Positions 34,101-43,371 of a stretch of 64,000 bases of DNA are shown here, in pieces; the stretch's first letter is position 1, and each line of letters starts with the position of its first letter. This stretch comes from Sediminibacterium sp. GTDB taxonomy: Bacteria > Bacteroidota > Bacteroidia > Chitinophagales > Chitinophagaceae. The notes under the pieces were generated by a model. That model ran no database searches, was not told the DNA's origin, and saw only the letters and a program-made list of their open reading frames with translations. The translations under genes and the position numbers were made by a program. The stretch covers positions 124,001-188,000 of the forward strand of contig JAEUVE010000019.1 of the NCBI GenBank assembly GCA_016786865.1, given 5' to 3'.

Positions 34101-34997
34101 ATGTCTTTAAAGCAGGTAACAGTTATCGGAGCAGGCACCATGGGAAATGGTATTGCGCATGTTTTTGCTCAAACAGGCTTCAAAGTAACCCTGGTGGATG
34201 TTCAGCAATCGCAACTGGACAAAGCCCTTCAGACCATCAGCAAAAACCTGGACAGACAGGTTAGCAAGGGCGCCCTTACTGAAGCAGACAAAACCGCTAC
34301 TCTGGCTAATTTAACCACGGCTACAAGCATTGCTTCCGGGGTATCTGCTGCAGATATTGTAGTAGAAGCTGCCACCGAAAACGTAGACCTGAAACTGAAA
34401 ATTTTTGGGGAGATTGATGCCTCTGCTCCCGCAGGCGCCATACTTGCCACCAATACCTCTTCCATTTCCATCACAAAGATTGCCGCGGCAACCAAACGCC
34501 CCGAGAAAGTGATCGGAATGCATTTCATGAACCCGGTTCCTGTAATGAAACTGGTGGAAATCATCAACGGATATGCAACTGACGCAGGCGTTACCAATAC
34601 CATCGTGGAACTCAGCAAACAACTGGGCAAGATTCCCTGCGTGGTAAACGATTATCCGGGCTTTATTGCCAACAAAGTGTTGATGCCGATGATCAATGAA
34701 GCCATTTACAGCCTTTATGAAAGCATTGCCGATGTGGAATCGATCGACACCATTATGAAGCTGGGTATGGCACATCCGATGGGTCCGCTGCAACTGGCCG
34801 ATTTCATTGGGCTGGATGTTTGTCTGAGCATCATGAATGTTCTGTACTACGGATATGGCAATCCAAAATACGCTCCATGTCCTTTACTGGTGAACATGGT
34901 AACTGCCGGAAAACTGGGGGTAAAATCCGGAGAAGGCTTTTATGTGCATACACCCGGAAGCAAAGAGCTGGTTGTGAGCGCAAGCTTTAAAAAATAA
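34101..34997 (+). CDS. hbd: 3-hydroxyacyl-CoA dehydrogenase (3-hydroxybutyryl-CoA type)
   Basis: A 298-residue NAD-dependent enzyme that interconverts 3-hydroxyacyl-CoA and acetoacyl-CoA in beta-oxidation or butyrate-type routes. The N-terminal Rossmann motif is GAGTMGNGIAHVFAQTGF. The catalytic His lies in GMHFMNPVPVMKLVE and the helical C-terminal domain has DYPGFIANKVLMPMINEA. It is a stand-alone dehydrogenase without a hydratase domain. The next gene starts 2 bases after its stop. Confidence 0.93.
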   Translation: MSLKQVTVIGAGTMGNGIAHVFAQTGFKVTLVDVQQSQLDKALQTISKNLDRQVSKGALTEADKTATLANLTTATSIASGVSAADIVVEAATENVDLKLKIFGEIDASAPAGAILATNTSSISITKIAAATKRPEKVIGMHFMNPVPVMKLVEIINGYATDAGVTNTIVELSKQLGKIPCVVNDYPGFIANKVLMPMINEAIYSLYESIADVESIDTIMKLGMAHPMGPLQLADFIGLDVCLSIMNVLYYGYGNPKYAPCPLLVNMVTAGKLGVKSGEGFYVHTPGSKELVVSASFKK

Positions 34998-34999
34998 AC

Positions 35000-35761
35000 A
35001 TGTTCTTCATTCTTTCCAAGCTGCTTTATTTCCTGCTTTCACCGGAAAGCTGGCTTGTACTCGTTTTGCTGGCAAGTTTCCTGGCAAAGGGATCTCAGTT
35101 GCGAAAACGCCTGCGTATAGCAGCTCTGCTGATTGGCCTGGCATTCTCCAATCCATGGCTGTATCGCACCGCCAATAAATGGTGGCAGCCTGACCGAACA
35201 ATACTTCCAGCCAATGCGCAGTACAGCGCTGGTATTCTCCTGGGTGGTTTGTCGATGTACGACAAATCCGATACCGGTTATTTTGGCAACAATGCAGATC
35301 GCTTTATTCAAACAGTGAATCTGTACCACAGCATGCAGATCAAAAAAATTGTGATCAGCGGAGGCAGTGGCAACCTGTTGTTGCAAGAGCCTGCCGAAAC
35401 CGATTTTCTGTACAAAGAATTACTGCGCAACGGAATTCCGAAAGAAGATATTCTGGTAGAAAGCAAATCAAGGAATACTTATGAAAATGCAGTGTTATCC
35501 AAACGTTTACTGGACTCCCTGCAAATACCCGGGCCCTATATTATTGTAACTTCTGCACAGCATATGCCACGCGCCATTCAGGTATTTCGGAAAGCAGGAT
35601 ATCAGCAGCCATTACCTTATCCCTGCGATTACAAAGTGATCGACACCCGATTCAACCTGAATGATCTCATCATTCCTGATATTACCTATATCAGCGATTG
35701 GAAATATCTGATCAAAGAAATGGTAGGCCTTGTCGTTTACCGGCTAACAGGAAAAGCTTAG
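35000..35761 (+). CDS. YdcF/ElyC-type DUF218 membrane protein
   Basis: A 253-residue protein with two N-terminal membrane segments (about 1-24 and 34-52), followed by a DUF218 domain: GILLGGLSMYD, KKIVISGGSG, ESKSRNTYENAV and TSAQHMPRAIQVFRKAG. ElyC/SanA relatives act in envelope integrity, but no activity is proven for this one. It begins 2 bases after hbd, so they are probably co-transcribed. Confidence 0.85.
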   Translation: MFFILSKLLYFLLSPESWLVLVLLASFLAKGSQLRKRLRIAALLIGLAFSNPWLYRTANKWWQPDRTILPANAQYSAGILLGGLSMYDKSDTGYFGNNADRFIQTVNLYHSMQIKKIVISGGSGNLLLQEPAETDFLYKELLRNGIPKEDILVESKSRNTYENAVLSKRLLDSLQIPGPYIIVTSAQHMPRAIQVFRKAGYQQPLPYPCDYKVIDTRFNLNDLIIPDITYISDWKYLIKEMVGLVVYRLTGKA

Positions 35762-35776
35762 CAGCAGTAGTTTTCA

Positions 35777-36667
35777 TCAGATGCGGTTACCGAATGCAAT
35801 CAGGTAAATAGCTACCACCGATAAGGCAATGCCCCAGCGATTGATGGAAGACAATTTTTCCCGGAATAATATAGCTGCGGCCAGTGTACTGAACAGCACA
35901 ATCCCCATATTGTTCATCGGTATGCTTGCACTACTCTCCCATGGGCTTGCTTTTAAGAAACGAATCAAACACCAGATGGAGAAGTAGTTGGGAATGCCAA
36001 TCAGCACCCCGGCCAGCACATGCTTTGCTTCAAATTTTCTTTTACCCGAAATATATTGATAGAACAACAAGGCAGAGCCAATGGTAGCCGCAGAAAGAAA
36101 ACCGCTGATCAGGTATGCATTGCTGTTTTCGTTGTTTACATAGGTTTGCTGCACATGGTTGATGAGTGCATCCAGCAAACCACTTCCCAGGAACAGGGCC
36201 AGTGGCAATATGAACTGCAAACTGTTTCCGGTTTTGTGCTCCTTTTCTGCGTTGTGAGCAGCAGGATAACAGGTCAATATCACAGCAGCCAGTGCCAACA
36301 ATACGCCCACCAGCTTCCATCCTGCAACGGTTTCCTGATACAGGTACACCGAAAGAACTACAGGTATGATCAACGATAATTTATTGGCCACCGATGCAAC
36401 AGCCACTCCGTTTTTTTGGGTGGTGATGCCGATCAGGTTAAAAATTGACACGAACAATACACCCATTACGCAAGCCCACTGAAACCAGGGCGTACCCATT
36501 GAAGACGCATTCACAGGAAAAGAGCCATTCACCACAGAACCGGTAACAACGCAGGTGATATAATTGAATACAATGGCCGGGAATACCGGAATCTTAAACC
36601 GTTCACAGGCTTTGAATGCAAGGGTAAGGTAACTGGTTAATACAATACTTCCGATTAAATAAATCAT
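35777..36667 (-). CDS. EamA/DMT-superfamily transporter
   Basis: A 296-residue inner-membrane protein with about ten hydrophobic segments in two EamA halves, the drug/metabolite transporter plan. FNLIGITTQKNGVAVASVANKL marks the first half and SIPMNNMGIVLFSTLAAAILF the second. The substrate is unknown. The ATG at 36667 is chosen; a TTG two codons upstream is also possible. It starts 9 bases after ribD. Confidence 0.85.
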   Translation of the reverse strand: MIYLIGSIVLTSYLTLAFKACERFKIPVFPAIVFNYITCVVTGSVVNGSFPVNASSMGTPWFQWACVMGVLFVSIFNLIGITTQKNGVAVASVANKLSLIIPVVLSVYLYQETVAGWKLVGVLLALAAVILTCYPAAHNAEKEHKTGNSLQFILPLALFLGSGLLDALINHVQQTYVNNENSNAYLISGFLSAATIGSALLFYQYISGKRKFEAKHVLAGVLIGIPNYFSIWCLIRFLKASPWESSASIPMNNMGIVLFSTLAAAILFREKLSSINRWGIALSVVAIYLIAFGNRI

Positions 36668-36676
36668 GAGCAATGT

Positions 36677-37720
36677 TTACTGATTCGCGTAATAATATTG
36701 AATTCGGTTATTTAAAATAAGTTCCTCTTTGTACAAGTTCATTTCACCTGCTACAGGGGCTGCAAGTCCATTTCCGATTGTAAGGTCCGTGTTGGTAATG
36801 ATGCGAACCTCATCGTACAAACCTTCTGCCATGAACGATTGTAAAAGCTGAGCGCCTCCTTCTACCAATATACTCTGTATCCGGTTTTGGTAAGAATGTT
36901 CCAGCAGCTGCGGCAGAACAGGTTGATGAGTGAGGAGTTGCTGATAGATTACAACGCCCTCGGTTGCTGTTTGCTTTCCGTTGTAAACTACCACCGGATG
37001 CCCGTCTGTAAAGAGTTGCAGCGTTCGGGGCAATCGCAGCTGCATGTCTACTACCATGCGCAGGGGCGAAGGACCGATCCACAAGCGGTTACTCAGTAAG
37101 GGATCATCGAGCAGGGCGGTATTCGTTCCCACCAGTATGGCAGCCTCCTCGCTTCTCCAGCGATGTACCAATGTATTCACCACAGCATTACTGATCAGCA
37201 GTCTTTCCGTTGAAGCGGCAGCAATTTTTCCATCGGAGGTTTGGGCCCACTTCAAAATAATATACGGCCGTTGCTTTTGATGAAACGTAAAGAATCTTCT
37301 ATTGAGTTCCGCACAACCCTTTTCCAGAACGCCTTCCACCACATCAATGCCGGCACCTCTCAGCCGTTCTATACCCTTTCCATTCACCGATTCAAAGGGA
37401 TCCCGACAACCAATCACTACTTTTTGTACCCCTTTCCGAACAATCAGGTCGGCACAGGGCGGTGTTTTTCCAAAATGCGCACAAGGTTCCAGCGAAACAT
37501 AGAGCGTGGATTCCGGCAGCAACGCTTCATCCGAAGATGCTACGGCATTAAAGCAATTCACCTCTGCATGTGGACCTCCGTACTGCCGGTGATACCCTTC
37601 TCCGATGATCCGGCCGGCATGAACCAGCACCGCACCCACCATGGGATTGGGCGCAACATGTCCTGCTCCTTTCGAAGCCAGTTCAATGCACCGGGCCATA
37701 TATTGTTCGTGGTTGCTCAT
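36677..37720 (-). CDS. ribD: Bifunctional diaminohydroxyphosphoribosylaminopyrimidine deaminase / reductase
   Basis: A 347-residue enzyme of riboflavin synthesis. The N-terminal deaminase has the zinc site H51-A-E53 and C80/C89 (SLEPCAHFGKTPPC). The C-terminal reductase begins near FFTFHQKQRPYIILKWAQT and contains the NADPH-binding ILVEGGAQLLQSF. The ATG at 37720 puts MARCIELA at the expected position. It is divergent from prmC with 46 bases between starts, and is followed by a transporter gene. Confidence 0.95.
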   Translation of the reverse strand: MSNHEQYMARCIELASKGAGHVAPNPMVGAVLVHAGRIIGEGYHRQYGGPHAEVNCFNAVASSDEALLPESTLYVSLEPCAHFGKTPPCADLIVRKGVQKVVIGCRDPFESVNGKGIERLRGAGIDVVEGVLEKGCAELNRRFFTFHQKQRPYIILKWAQTSDGKIAAASTERLLISNAVVNTLVHRWRSEEAAILVGTNTALLDDPLLSNRLWIGPSPLRMVVDMQLRLPRTLQLFTDGHPVVVYNGKQTATEGVVIYQQLLTHQPVLPQLLEHSYQNRIQSILVEGGAQLLQSFMAEGLYDEVRIITNTDLTIGNGLAAPVAGEMNLYKEELILNNRIQYYYANQ

Positions 37721-37734
37721 TCTTGCAGTATGTA

Positions 37735-37742
37735 CAAAAATA
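37735..37742 (-). promoter_or_regulatory. -7 box (TAnnTTTG) for ribD
   Basis: On the minus strand TATTTTTG lies 14 bases before the ribD ATG. The same short gap must also hold the prmC promoter, where TACATTG is a near match. Confidence 0.35.
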
Positions 37743-37766
37743 GCCAAATGATGGGTACATTGCAGC

Positions 37767-38627
37767 ATGACAATCCGTGAAGGAAAACAATTGATCAAAG
37801 AAGCCATCTTAGCGTTGTACGATGAGCGGGAAGCAGGCAATATTGCCACCCTTCTGATGGAATGGATCTGCGGAAAAAACCGCATGGAACAATTGATGAA
37901 CAAAGATCTCGTCCTCAACACCCAACAGACCGTGCAGTTACAGGAAGCCATTGCAAAACTAAGCACCGGAGAACCAGTTCAGTATATTACCGGGGAAGCC
38001 TGGTTCATGGGAATGCCCTTTCTCGTTAATTGCAACACGCTGATTCCCCGACCCGAAACAGAAGAACTGGTGGAATGGATCATCCGGGACCTTTCGCAGG
38101 AAGCCAGCGCTAAACTGCGGATATTGGAAGTAGGAAGTGGCACCGGCTGCATTCCCATCAGCCTCAAGAAAAAAGTTCCGGAGCTTCAGATACAATCTGT
38201 AGACATCAGCAGTGGCGCCATTCATACAGCCCGGGAAAATGCTGTCCGATTAAACACTTCAGTAGACTTTATACAAATGGATTTTCTCAACAGCAGTAAC
38301 TGGGATCAGCTGGAACAGGTAGACCTTGTTGTGAGTAATCCGCCCTATATAAAAGCATCAGAGCGCAATACCATGCATAGGAATGTGGTGGAATTTGAGC
38401 CGGCTACTGCTTTGTTTGTACCCGATCAGGATGCATTGGTTTTTTACAAAGCCATCCGCAAGTTCAGTGAAACACATTTAACACACAACGGAAAAATTTA
38501 TCTCGAAATCAACCAGCAACTGGGGCAGGATGTGCTACAGCTCTTTAACAGCAATAGATTCAGCGCTGTACTACAGAAAGACCTGCATGGAAACGACCGG
38601 ATGGTCCGGGCCATCCGCCTGGCTTAA
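37767..38627 (+). CDS. prmC: Peptide chain release factor N5-glutamine methyltransferase
   Basis: Methylates the GGQ glutamine of release factors. The 286-residue protein has the N-terminal helical domain that ends in ITGEAWFMG and IPRPETEELVEW. The SAM-binding LEVGSGTGCIPIS follows, then the catalytic NPPY in VVSNPPYIKASE. The start at 37767 gives a normal length. Confidence 0.95.
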   Translation: MTIREGKQLIKEAILALYDEREAGNIATLLMEWICGKNRMEQLMNKDLVLNTQQTVQLQEAIAKLSTGEPVQYITGEAWFMGMPFLVNCNTLIPRPETEELVEWIIRDLSQEASAKLRILEVGSGTGCIPISLKKKVPELQIQSVDISSGAIHTARENAVRLNTSVDFIQMDFLNSSNWDQLEQVDLVVSNPPYIKASERNTMHRNVVEFEPATALFVPDQDALVFYKAIRKFSETHLTHNGKIYLEINQQLGQDVLQLFNSNRFSAVLQKDLHGNDRMVRAIRLA

Positions 38628-38650
38628 GAATCTGCGAAGCAATAACGACC

Positions 38651-39055
38651 TTATTTCAGGCCACTATTGTCTACTGCCATTACCGGCGTTGCACCCAGTT
38701 TCTTGATTACCTGCATTACCTGAATGGCAGTACCCAGGTGAGCTGTACTGTCGCCGTTGATTACCACAGAAGGTTTTTCGGTTTCTTTGTCGAGAAACAA
38801 TTTCAGTTTGGCTTCCAGGTCCTGTATCGCTACAGGCTCCGACCCAATATACAGTTGCTGCGCCTGATCCACTGTTATAACAACAGTTTGCTTGGCCTTG
38901 GTATCTGCCTTTGCTTTTGGATTGGATACCTTGATCACATTGGGATTGGCCAGCGTGGAAACAATCAGGAAGAACAACAGCAGGATAAACAGGATATCGT
39001 TCAATGCACCGGTGTGCATTTCCGGATGATTTCTAAGTCGTTTACGGATATTCAT
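38651..39055 (-). CDS. exbD: ExbD/TolR-type biopolymer transport protein
   Basis: A 134-residue inner-membrane protein with one N-terminal membrane helix (about 17-38, ALNDILFILLLFFLIVSTLA). Its aspartate is the expected proton-relay residue of ExbD. A periplasmic domain follows. It begins 2 bases after the exbB-type gene and they form one operon. The partner TonB is not in the window, so ExbB/D and TolQ/R cannot be told apart with certainty. Confidence 0.88.
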   Translation of the reverse strand: MNIRKRLRNHPEMHTGALNDILFILLLFFLIVSTLANPNVIKVSNPKAKADTKAKQTVVITVDQAQQLYIGSEPVAIQDLEAKLKLFLDKETEKPSVVINGDSTAHLGTAIQVMQVIKKLGATPVMAVDNSGLK

Positions 39056-39057
39056 GG

Positions 39058-39741
39058 CTATCGGGTTGGCTCCTGCAATACATCAATAAAGTCTGCACTG
39101 GCTGCTTCCATTTTGTTGGCGGTTTTGTCTATCTGTGTGCTCAGGAAATTATAGCCCACATAAGCAATCATACCAATCATCAGACCCGTTGCAGAAGTGA
39201 TCATCTTGGTATAAATACCGCCAGCGATGGTATTCAGTGTGTACTCTCCGGTGGATGCAATACCATAGAACAGCTGCACCATACCAATAATGGTTCCGAG
39301 GAATCCAAACATCGGTGCAATACCGGCAATCAGCGACAATACGGAGAGGTTTCTTTCCATACTATACATTTCGAGCTTACCTACATTCTCCATGCTTTTT
39401 TCAATGGCATCGATGGGCTTGCCGATTCGCTGGATGCCCTTGTCGATCATGCGGGCTACCGGATTATCTGTATTTTTAGATACACTTCTGGCAGCCTGCA
39501 CATTTCCGGTAAGAATATGATCCCGGATAATGCCCATAAAATTGGGATCAATCCGCGAAGCTTTGCGAATGGCAATCAATCGCTCTATAAAAACAAAAAT
39601 GGCTGCTATCAGTAAGATATATAATGGATACATGATCCAGCCGCCCTTTTCGAGCAGGCTCCATAAAGATATTTTTTCGGCGGCAACAGCCACTCCTGCT
39701 GCTGCCTGTTGTAAACTGTCTGCCTGTAGTAAATAAAACAT
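39058..39741 (-). CDS. exbB: ExbB/TolQ/MotA-type proton channel protein
   Basis: A 227-residue inner-membrane protein with three membrane segments (about 35-55, 133-155 and 175-197). The conserved stretch NLSVLSLIAGIAPMFGFLGT with TIIGMVQLFYGIA marks the MotA/TolQ/ExbB family. With the downstream ExbD-like gene it forms a proton-driven motor energising TonB-dependent transport or the Tol system. Confidence 0.9.
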   Translation of the reverse strand: MFYLLQADSLQQAAAGVAVAAEKISLWSLLEKGGWIMYPLYILLIAAIFVFIERLIAIRKASRIDPNFMGIIRDHILTGNVQAARSVSKNTDNPVARMIDKGIQRIGKPIDAIEKSMENVGKLEMYSMERNLSVLSLIAGIAPMFGFLGTIIGMVQLFYGIASTGEYTLNTIAGGIYTKMITSATGLMIGMIAYVGYNFLSTQIDKTANKMEAASADFIDVLQEPTR

Positions 39742-39838
39742 GGGGTAATGGTTTTATAGCCCTGATATTGTTACAAAAGAACGCATCCCCAACCAATAAA
39801 GTACCGGATGCTTCATTATTTAAGAAAGCTTTTACAGA

Positions 39839-40774
39839 TTAATCTTTTCTGGACGGATCCTTCATCTGCATCATAGCCATGATCTGGCGCATATTGTTCT
39901 GCATGCCGTCGGGGCTGCCGTCGAGAAAAATGATATTGCCCTTCCCGAATTCAGCAAAATTCTTCACCGCTTCGGTCCACATGCTGAACAATATTACATT
40001 GGTATCGAGATTAGCCTGCTTCATCTGTTCTGCCGCCTGGCTCATACCCTTGGCCACTTCCTCCCGGAACAAAGCCACACCCTGGCCACGCAGTCTTGCA
40101 GCTTCGCGTTCTGCTTCTGCGGCAATCTTAATGGCATTACCCTCGGCTTCTGCACCCTTGGTCTTGGTGATCAGCAACGCCTGTCCTTCATTTTCAGCTG
40201 CAGCTTTTAAGTTGTTGCTGGCCACCACCTTGCTCATGCTCTCCATAATTTGCTGGTCGAATGTGATATCATTGATCTGCAGATCCTGCAAATGGTAGCC
40301 CCAGTCTTCGAGAGAATGATCGATCTGTTCTTTTACAAACTCTACGATTTCTCTGCGAAGCAATAAAATTTCCGCCTGTTTCTTGGTAGCCACAAATGCA
40401 CGGATGGAACCTTCCACCGTACGGATCAGCGCCTGCATCAGATCTTTATCGCTGATAAATTTGAATGCCACGTTTTTGATGGTCTCTTCGTTCTGGTTGA
40501 TCACAGAATACAACAACATGCTTTTGAAATACACATTGGCCTGGTCTACGGTTACCGCCTGAAACTCCAGCTCAACCGAACGGTTCTGGATGCTCACGAT
40601 TTTATACACCTGCTCGATCAGGGGAATTTTAAAATTCAGACCCGGACGCAATATTCTGCGGTACTTTCCAAAAAGAGTAATCACTGCAATGGTTCCCTGG
40701 GTTACGGTTACCAATCCGGTAAACAGAATCAGCAGCAACAGGATCAACCACCAGAACTGAGTTAAAAAAGCCAT
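39839..40774 (-). CDS. SPFH/stomatin-like membrane protein
   Basis: A 311-residue slipin. An N-terminal membrane helix (about 7-27) is followed by the SPFH domain (RPGLNFKIPLIEQVYKIVS) and a long alpha-helical, Ala/Glu-rich coiled coil (KTKGAEAEGNAIKIAAEAE). Such proteins form oligomers in membrane microdomains and modulate membrane proteases. The usual NfeD partner is not adjacent. pepT lies 32 bases upstream on the same strand. Confidence 0.9.
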   Translation of the reverse strand: MAFLTQFWWLILLLLILFTGLVTVTQGTIAVITLFGKYRRILRPGLNFKIPLIEQVYKIVSIQNRSVELEFQAVTVDQANVYFKSMLLYSVINQNEETIKNVAFKFISDKDLMQALIRTVEGSIRAFVATKKQAEILLLRREIVEFVKEQIDHSLEDWGYHLQDLQINDITFDQQIMESMSKVVASNNLKAAAENEGQALLITKTKGAEAEGNAIKIAAEAEREAARLRGQGVALFREEVAKGMSQAAEQMKQANLDTNVILFSMWTEAVKNFAEFGKGNIIFLDGSPDGMQNNMRQIMAMMQMKDPSRKD

Positions 40775-40806
40775 ATTGTTTTCATTTATATTTTAAAGAT
40801 ACAATC

Positions 40807-42066
40807 TTATGCAAGGTCTCCGTGGTTTTCTTCCCACACCTGTACCAGTTGCACCAGGGCTTCCACTGCCCGCTCCATATCGTGAACACCCACCCACTCT
40901 TCCTTGCTGTGGATGGCCTGCATACCCGTGAAAATATTCGGACAGGGTAATCCCATGAAACTCAGCCTGCTGCCGTCGGTTCCACCACGCACGGGCTCCT
41001 GTATAAAAGGCAGTTTGGCTCTGCGGTAGGCTTCTGCTGCATAGTCGGCGGCAAACGGATATTGTTGCAGTACTTCTTTCATGTTCCTGTATTGTTCCTG
41101 TACAACAAAATAATACGAAGCACCCGGATAATCGGCCATCACCCGGTCGGTGAGCTCTCGCAGAAGGCTTTCGTGCGCTTCCAGCCTGGCGGTTTCAAAA
41201 TCGCGGATTAAAAACTCCAGCGTAGCTTTTTCGGCCAGTCCTTCTATACGAAGCGGATGAATAAACCCTGCACGACCCTCTGTGGTTTCCGGCGTGAGAT
41301 GTGTTTTAGGCAATGCGCTGATGATATCGCCGGCAATCTTCAGTGCATTCACCATTTTTCCCTTTGCATAGCCCGGATGCGCAATCACTCCATTGATCTG
41401 TATGGTTACCCCATCTGCACTAAAGGTTTCGTCTTCAAAACTCCCCAGCTTTCCGCCATCCAGCGTATAGGCAAAATCTGCACCCAGTCTGGCTATATCC
41501 AGTTTCTCCGTACCTCTTCCCACTTCTTCGTCGGGGGTGAACAATATTTTGATGGTACCATGTTTTACCTGAGGATGGCTCACCAGGTATTGTGCAAAAT
41601 CCATGATGATAGAAACCCCTGCCTTGTCGTCCGCACCCAGTAAGGTATCTCCGCTGGCAGTGATGATGTCTTTGCCGATATGCTCCTGCAGATAGGGATA
41701 TTTTTCGACCGAGACTACCTGTGTGGCGTCGAGGGGCAGTACAAGGGGTTGGCCGTTGTAGTTCCTGTGCAGAATGGGCTTTACCCCGGTACCACTACAA
41801 TCGGGTGCGGTATCTACATGGCTGCAAAAACAGAGTACCGGTATTTTTTTGGTAGTTGTGGCAGGAATGGTGGCATACACATATCCGTATTCGTCCATTG
41901 CTGCATCGGCAATACCCATGGCCTGTAACTCCTGCACCAAGATGCGGGAAAGGTCTTTTTGTTTTTCGGTACTGGGAAAAGTGGTTGCCTGCGGATCACT
42001 CTGGGTATCAATCTGTACATACCGCATCAGTCTTGAGGCCACAGCAGACGTATAGTTCGGAAGCAT
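40807..42066 (-). CDS. pepT: Peptidase T (tripeptide aminopeptidase)
   Basis: A 419-residue M20-family zinc peptidase that removes the N-terminal residue of tripeptides. Metal site blocks are CFCSHVDTAPD (His, then Asp), GADDKAGVSIIMD (bridging Asp), FTPDEEVGRG (catalytic Glu pair) and the C-terminal IHSKEEWV with the final His. VRGGTDGSRLSF also matches. The length is normal for PepT. It is divergent from a small membrane-protein gene. Confidence 0.94.
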   Translation of the reverse strand: MLPNYTSAVASRLMRYVQIDTQSDPQATTFPSTEKQKDLSRILVQELQAMGIADAAMDEYGYVYATIPATTTKKIPVLCFCSHVDTAPDCSGTGVKPILHRNYNGQPLVLPLDATQVVSVEKYPYLQEHIGKDIITASGDTLLGADDKAGVSIIMDFAQYLVSHPQVKHGTIKILFTPDEEVGRGTEKLDIARLGADFAYTLDGGKLGSFEDETFSADGVTIQINGVIAHPGYAKGKMVNALKIAGDIISALPKTHLTPETTEGRAGFIHPLRIEGLAEKATLEFLIRDFETARLEAHESLLRELTDRVMADYPGASYYFVVQEQYRNMKEVLQQYPFAADYAAEAYRRAKLPFIQEPVRGGTDGSRLSFMGLPCPNIFTGMQAIHSKEEWVGVHDMERAVEALVQLVQVWEENHGDLA

Positions 42067-42156
42067 GATTGTTTTTGCACAAGATAATATTAGTTGGGGA
42101 ACCCTATTGCAAATGGGAAAACAAAAGAATATATTAGAGCAAACAAATCAACCTTC

Positions 42157-42708
42157 ATGAAAAAAACAATCATCGGTTCGATCGTGGGTGCAGTTATTTT
42201 ATTCATGTGGCAGTTCCTGTCTTGGACCACCCTCGACCTGCACCGTCCCATGCAGGACTATACACCCAAACAAGACAGCATCCTGGCATTCCTCAGCGCC
42301 AATCTGGAAAAAGAGGGCGGCTACTACATGCCAGGCGTACCAAAGGGTACTTCCTTTGAGGAAATGGAAAAACTCACTGCCGAAAGTGTGGGCAAACCCT
42401 GGGTATCCCTTCAATACCACCAGGCACTGGAGTACAACATGGGCCTCAGCATGGCAAGGGCCTTTCTGGTAGATGTTTTGCTGGTATGGATGCTCATCTG
42501 GATCCTTGGTAAATTTGCTGAAAACGATTTCACCACCAGCTTATTTGCCTCCCTGATTATCGGCATATTTGTTTATCTCAACAGCAATTATACGCTGCAT
42601 ATATGGTACCCGATGTTCGATATCCGGGCCTACCTGATTGATGCAGTGGTTGCCTGGGGACTTACAGGTATCTGGCTGGGCTGGTGGCTGAACCGAAAGA
42701 AAGCCTGA
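42157..42708 (+). CDS. Membrane protein of unknown function
   Basis: A 183-residue protein. A hydrophobic N-terminal segment (about 4-23) is followed by a roughly 85-residue soluble region containing GGYYMPGVPKGTSFEEMEKL. Three further membrane segments follow (about 100-119, 126-143 and 155-177), ending in a basic tail (NRKKA). I do not recognise the family. It is convergent with the FKBP gene and ends before a long terminator hairpin. The ATG at 42157 is chosen over an upstream frame that lacks hydrophobic character. Confidence 0.72.
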   Translation: MKKTIIGSIVGAVILFMWQFLSWTTLDLHRPMQDYTPKQDSILAFLSANLEKEGGYYMPGVPKGTSFEEMEKLTAESVGKPWVSLQYHQALEYNMGLSMARAFLVDVLLVWMLIWILGKFAENDFTTSLFASLIIGIFVYLNSNYTLHIWYPMFDIRAYLIDAVVAWGLTGIWLGWWLNRKKA

Positions 42709-42740
42709 ATTGAACCCGGATCTGCAGATCAATAAAAAAG

Positions 42741-42782
42741 AACAGGGTTTATAGCTGTTGAAACAACACTATAAACCCTGTT
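42741..42782. terminator. Long hairpin terminator between convergent genes
   Basis: A 14-base perfect stem (AACAGGGTTTATAG with CTATAAACCCTGTT) continues, after one bulged base, into five more pairs around an AAA loop. On the minus strand it is followed by CTTTTTTATT, so it best terminates the FKBP gene; it may also stop the plus-strand gene. Confidence 0.8.
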
Positions 42783-42806
42783 GACTTTACGTTACTACCC
42801 AATAGC

Positions 42807-43262
42807 TTATGGGGTAATGATCAGAGAAGCAGGACCTTCAATGGCTACCAGCTCCAGATCAAATACCAGCTCTTCTCCTGCCAACGGGTGGTTGGCATCC
42901 AATACCACAACGGTATCTTTCACTTCCGCAATGATTACGGGAAAGTTCTGACCTGATCCGTTGCTCATATTCAACTGCATGCCCACTTCAGGTACCATAT
43001 CTGCAGGGAAGCGATCTCTTGGAAACTCCATGATCATTTCTTCCTGCTTTGGGCCATAGGCCTGATCGGCAGGGATATTGATTGTTTTCTTTTCACCAAT
43101 GACCATTCCGGTTACGCCCTCATCAAATCCGGCGATCACCATTCCTCCACCGATCTCAAACTCCAGTGGTTCTCTTCCTTCGGAAGAATCGAATGTATTT
43201 CCATTGGTTAACTTACCGTGATAATGTACTTTTACTTTATCACCTTTTTTTGCTTGTTGCAT
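42807..43262 (-). CDS. FKBP-type peptidyl-prolyl isomerase (SlyD-like)
   Basis: A 151-residue folding catalyst: [20 protein letters not shown] opens the FKBP fold, [12 protein letters not shown] follows, and an inserted flap-like 'IF' chaperone domain ([17 protein letters not shown]) lies between about 70 and 120. The fold closes with [16 protein letters not shown]. This is the SlyD plan, but the metal-binding His/Cys-rich tail of E. coli SlyD is absent. The ATG at 43262 is chosen from the fold. A -7 box lies 42 bases upstream. Confidence 0.92.
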   Translation of the reverse strand: MQQAKKGDKVKVHYHGKLTNGNTFDSSEGREPLEFEIGGGMVIAGFDEGVTGMVIGEKKTINIPADQAYGPKQEEMIMEFPRDRFPADMVPEVGMQLNMSNGSGQNFPVIIAEVKDTVVVLDANHPLAGEELVFDLELVAIEGPASLIITP

Positions 43263-43304
43263 GTTATTTTTGTTTACAGCCAGCTGAATGAATGGCTTAA
43301 ACAG

Positions 43305-43312
43305 CAAAAGTA
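43305..43312 (-). promoter_or_regulatory. -7 box (TAnnTTTG) for the FKBP gene
   Basis: On the minus strand TACTTTTG lies 42 bases before the FKBP ATG, in the 109-base divergent gap to namZ. Confidence 0.35.
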
Positions 43313-43371
43313 CAATCCTCCAGGTAAAAGCCCTAGTATTTTTACCTAACTTACCGTTAAGAAATAAACAC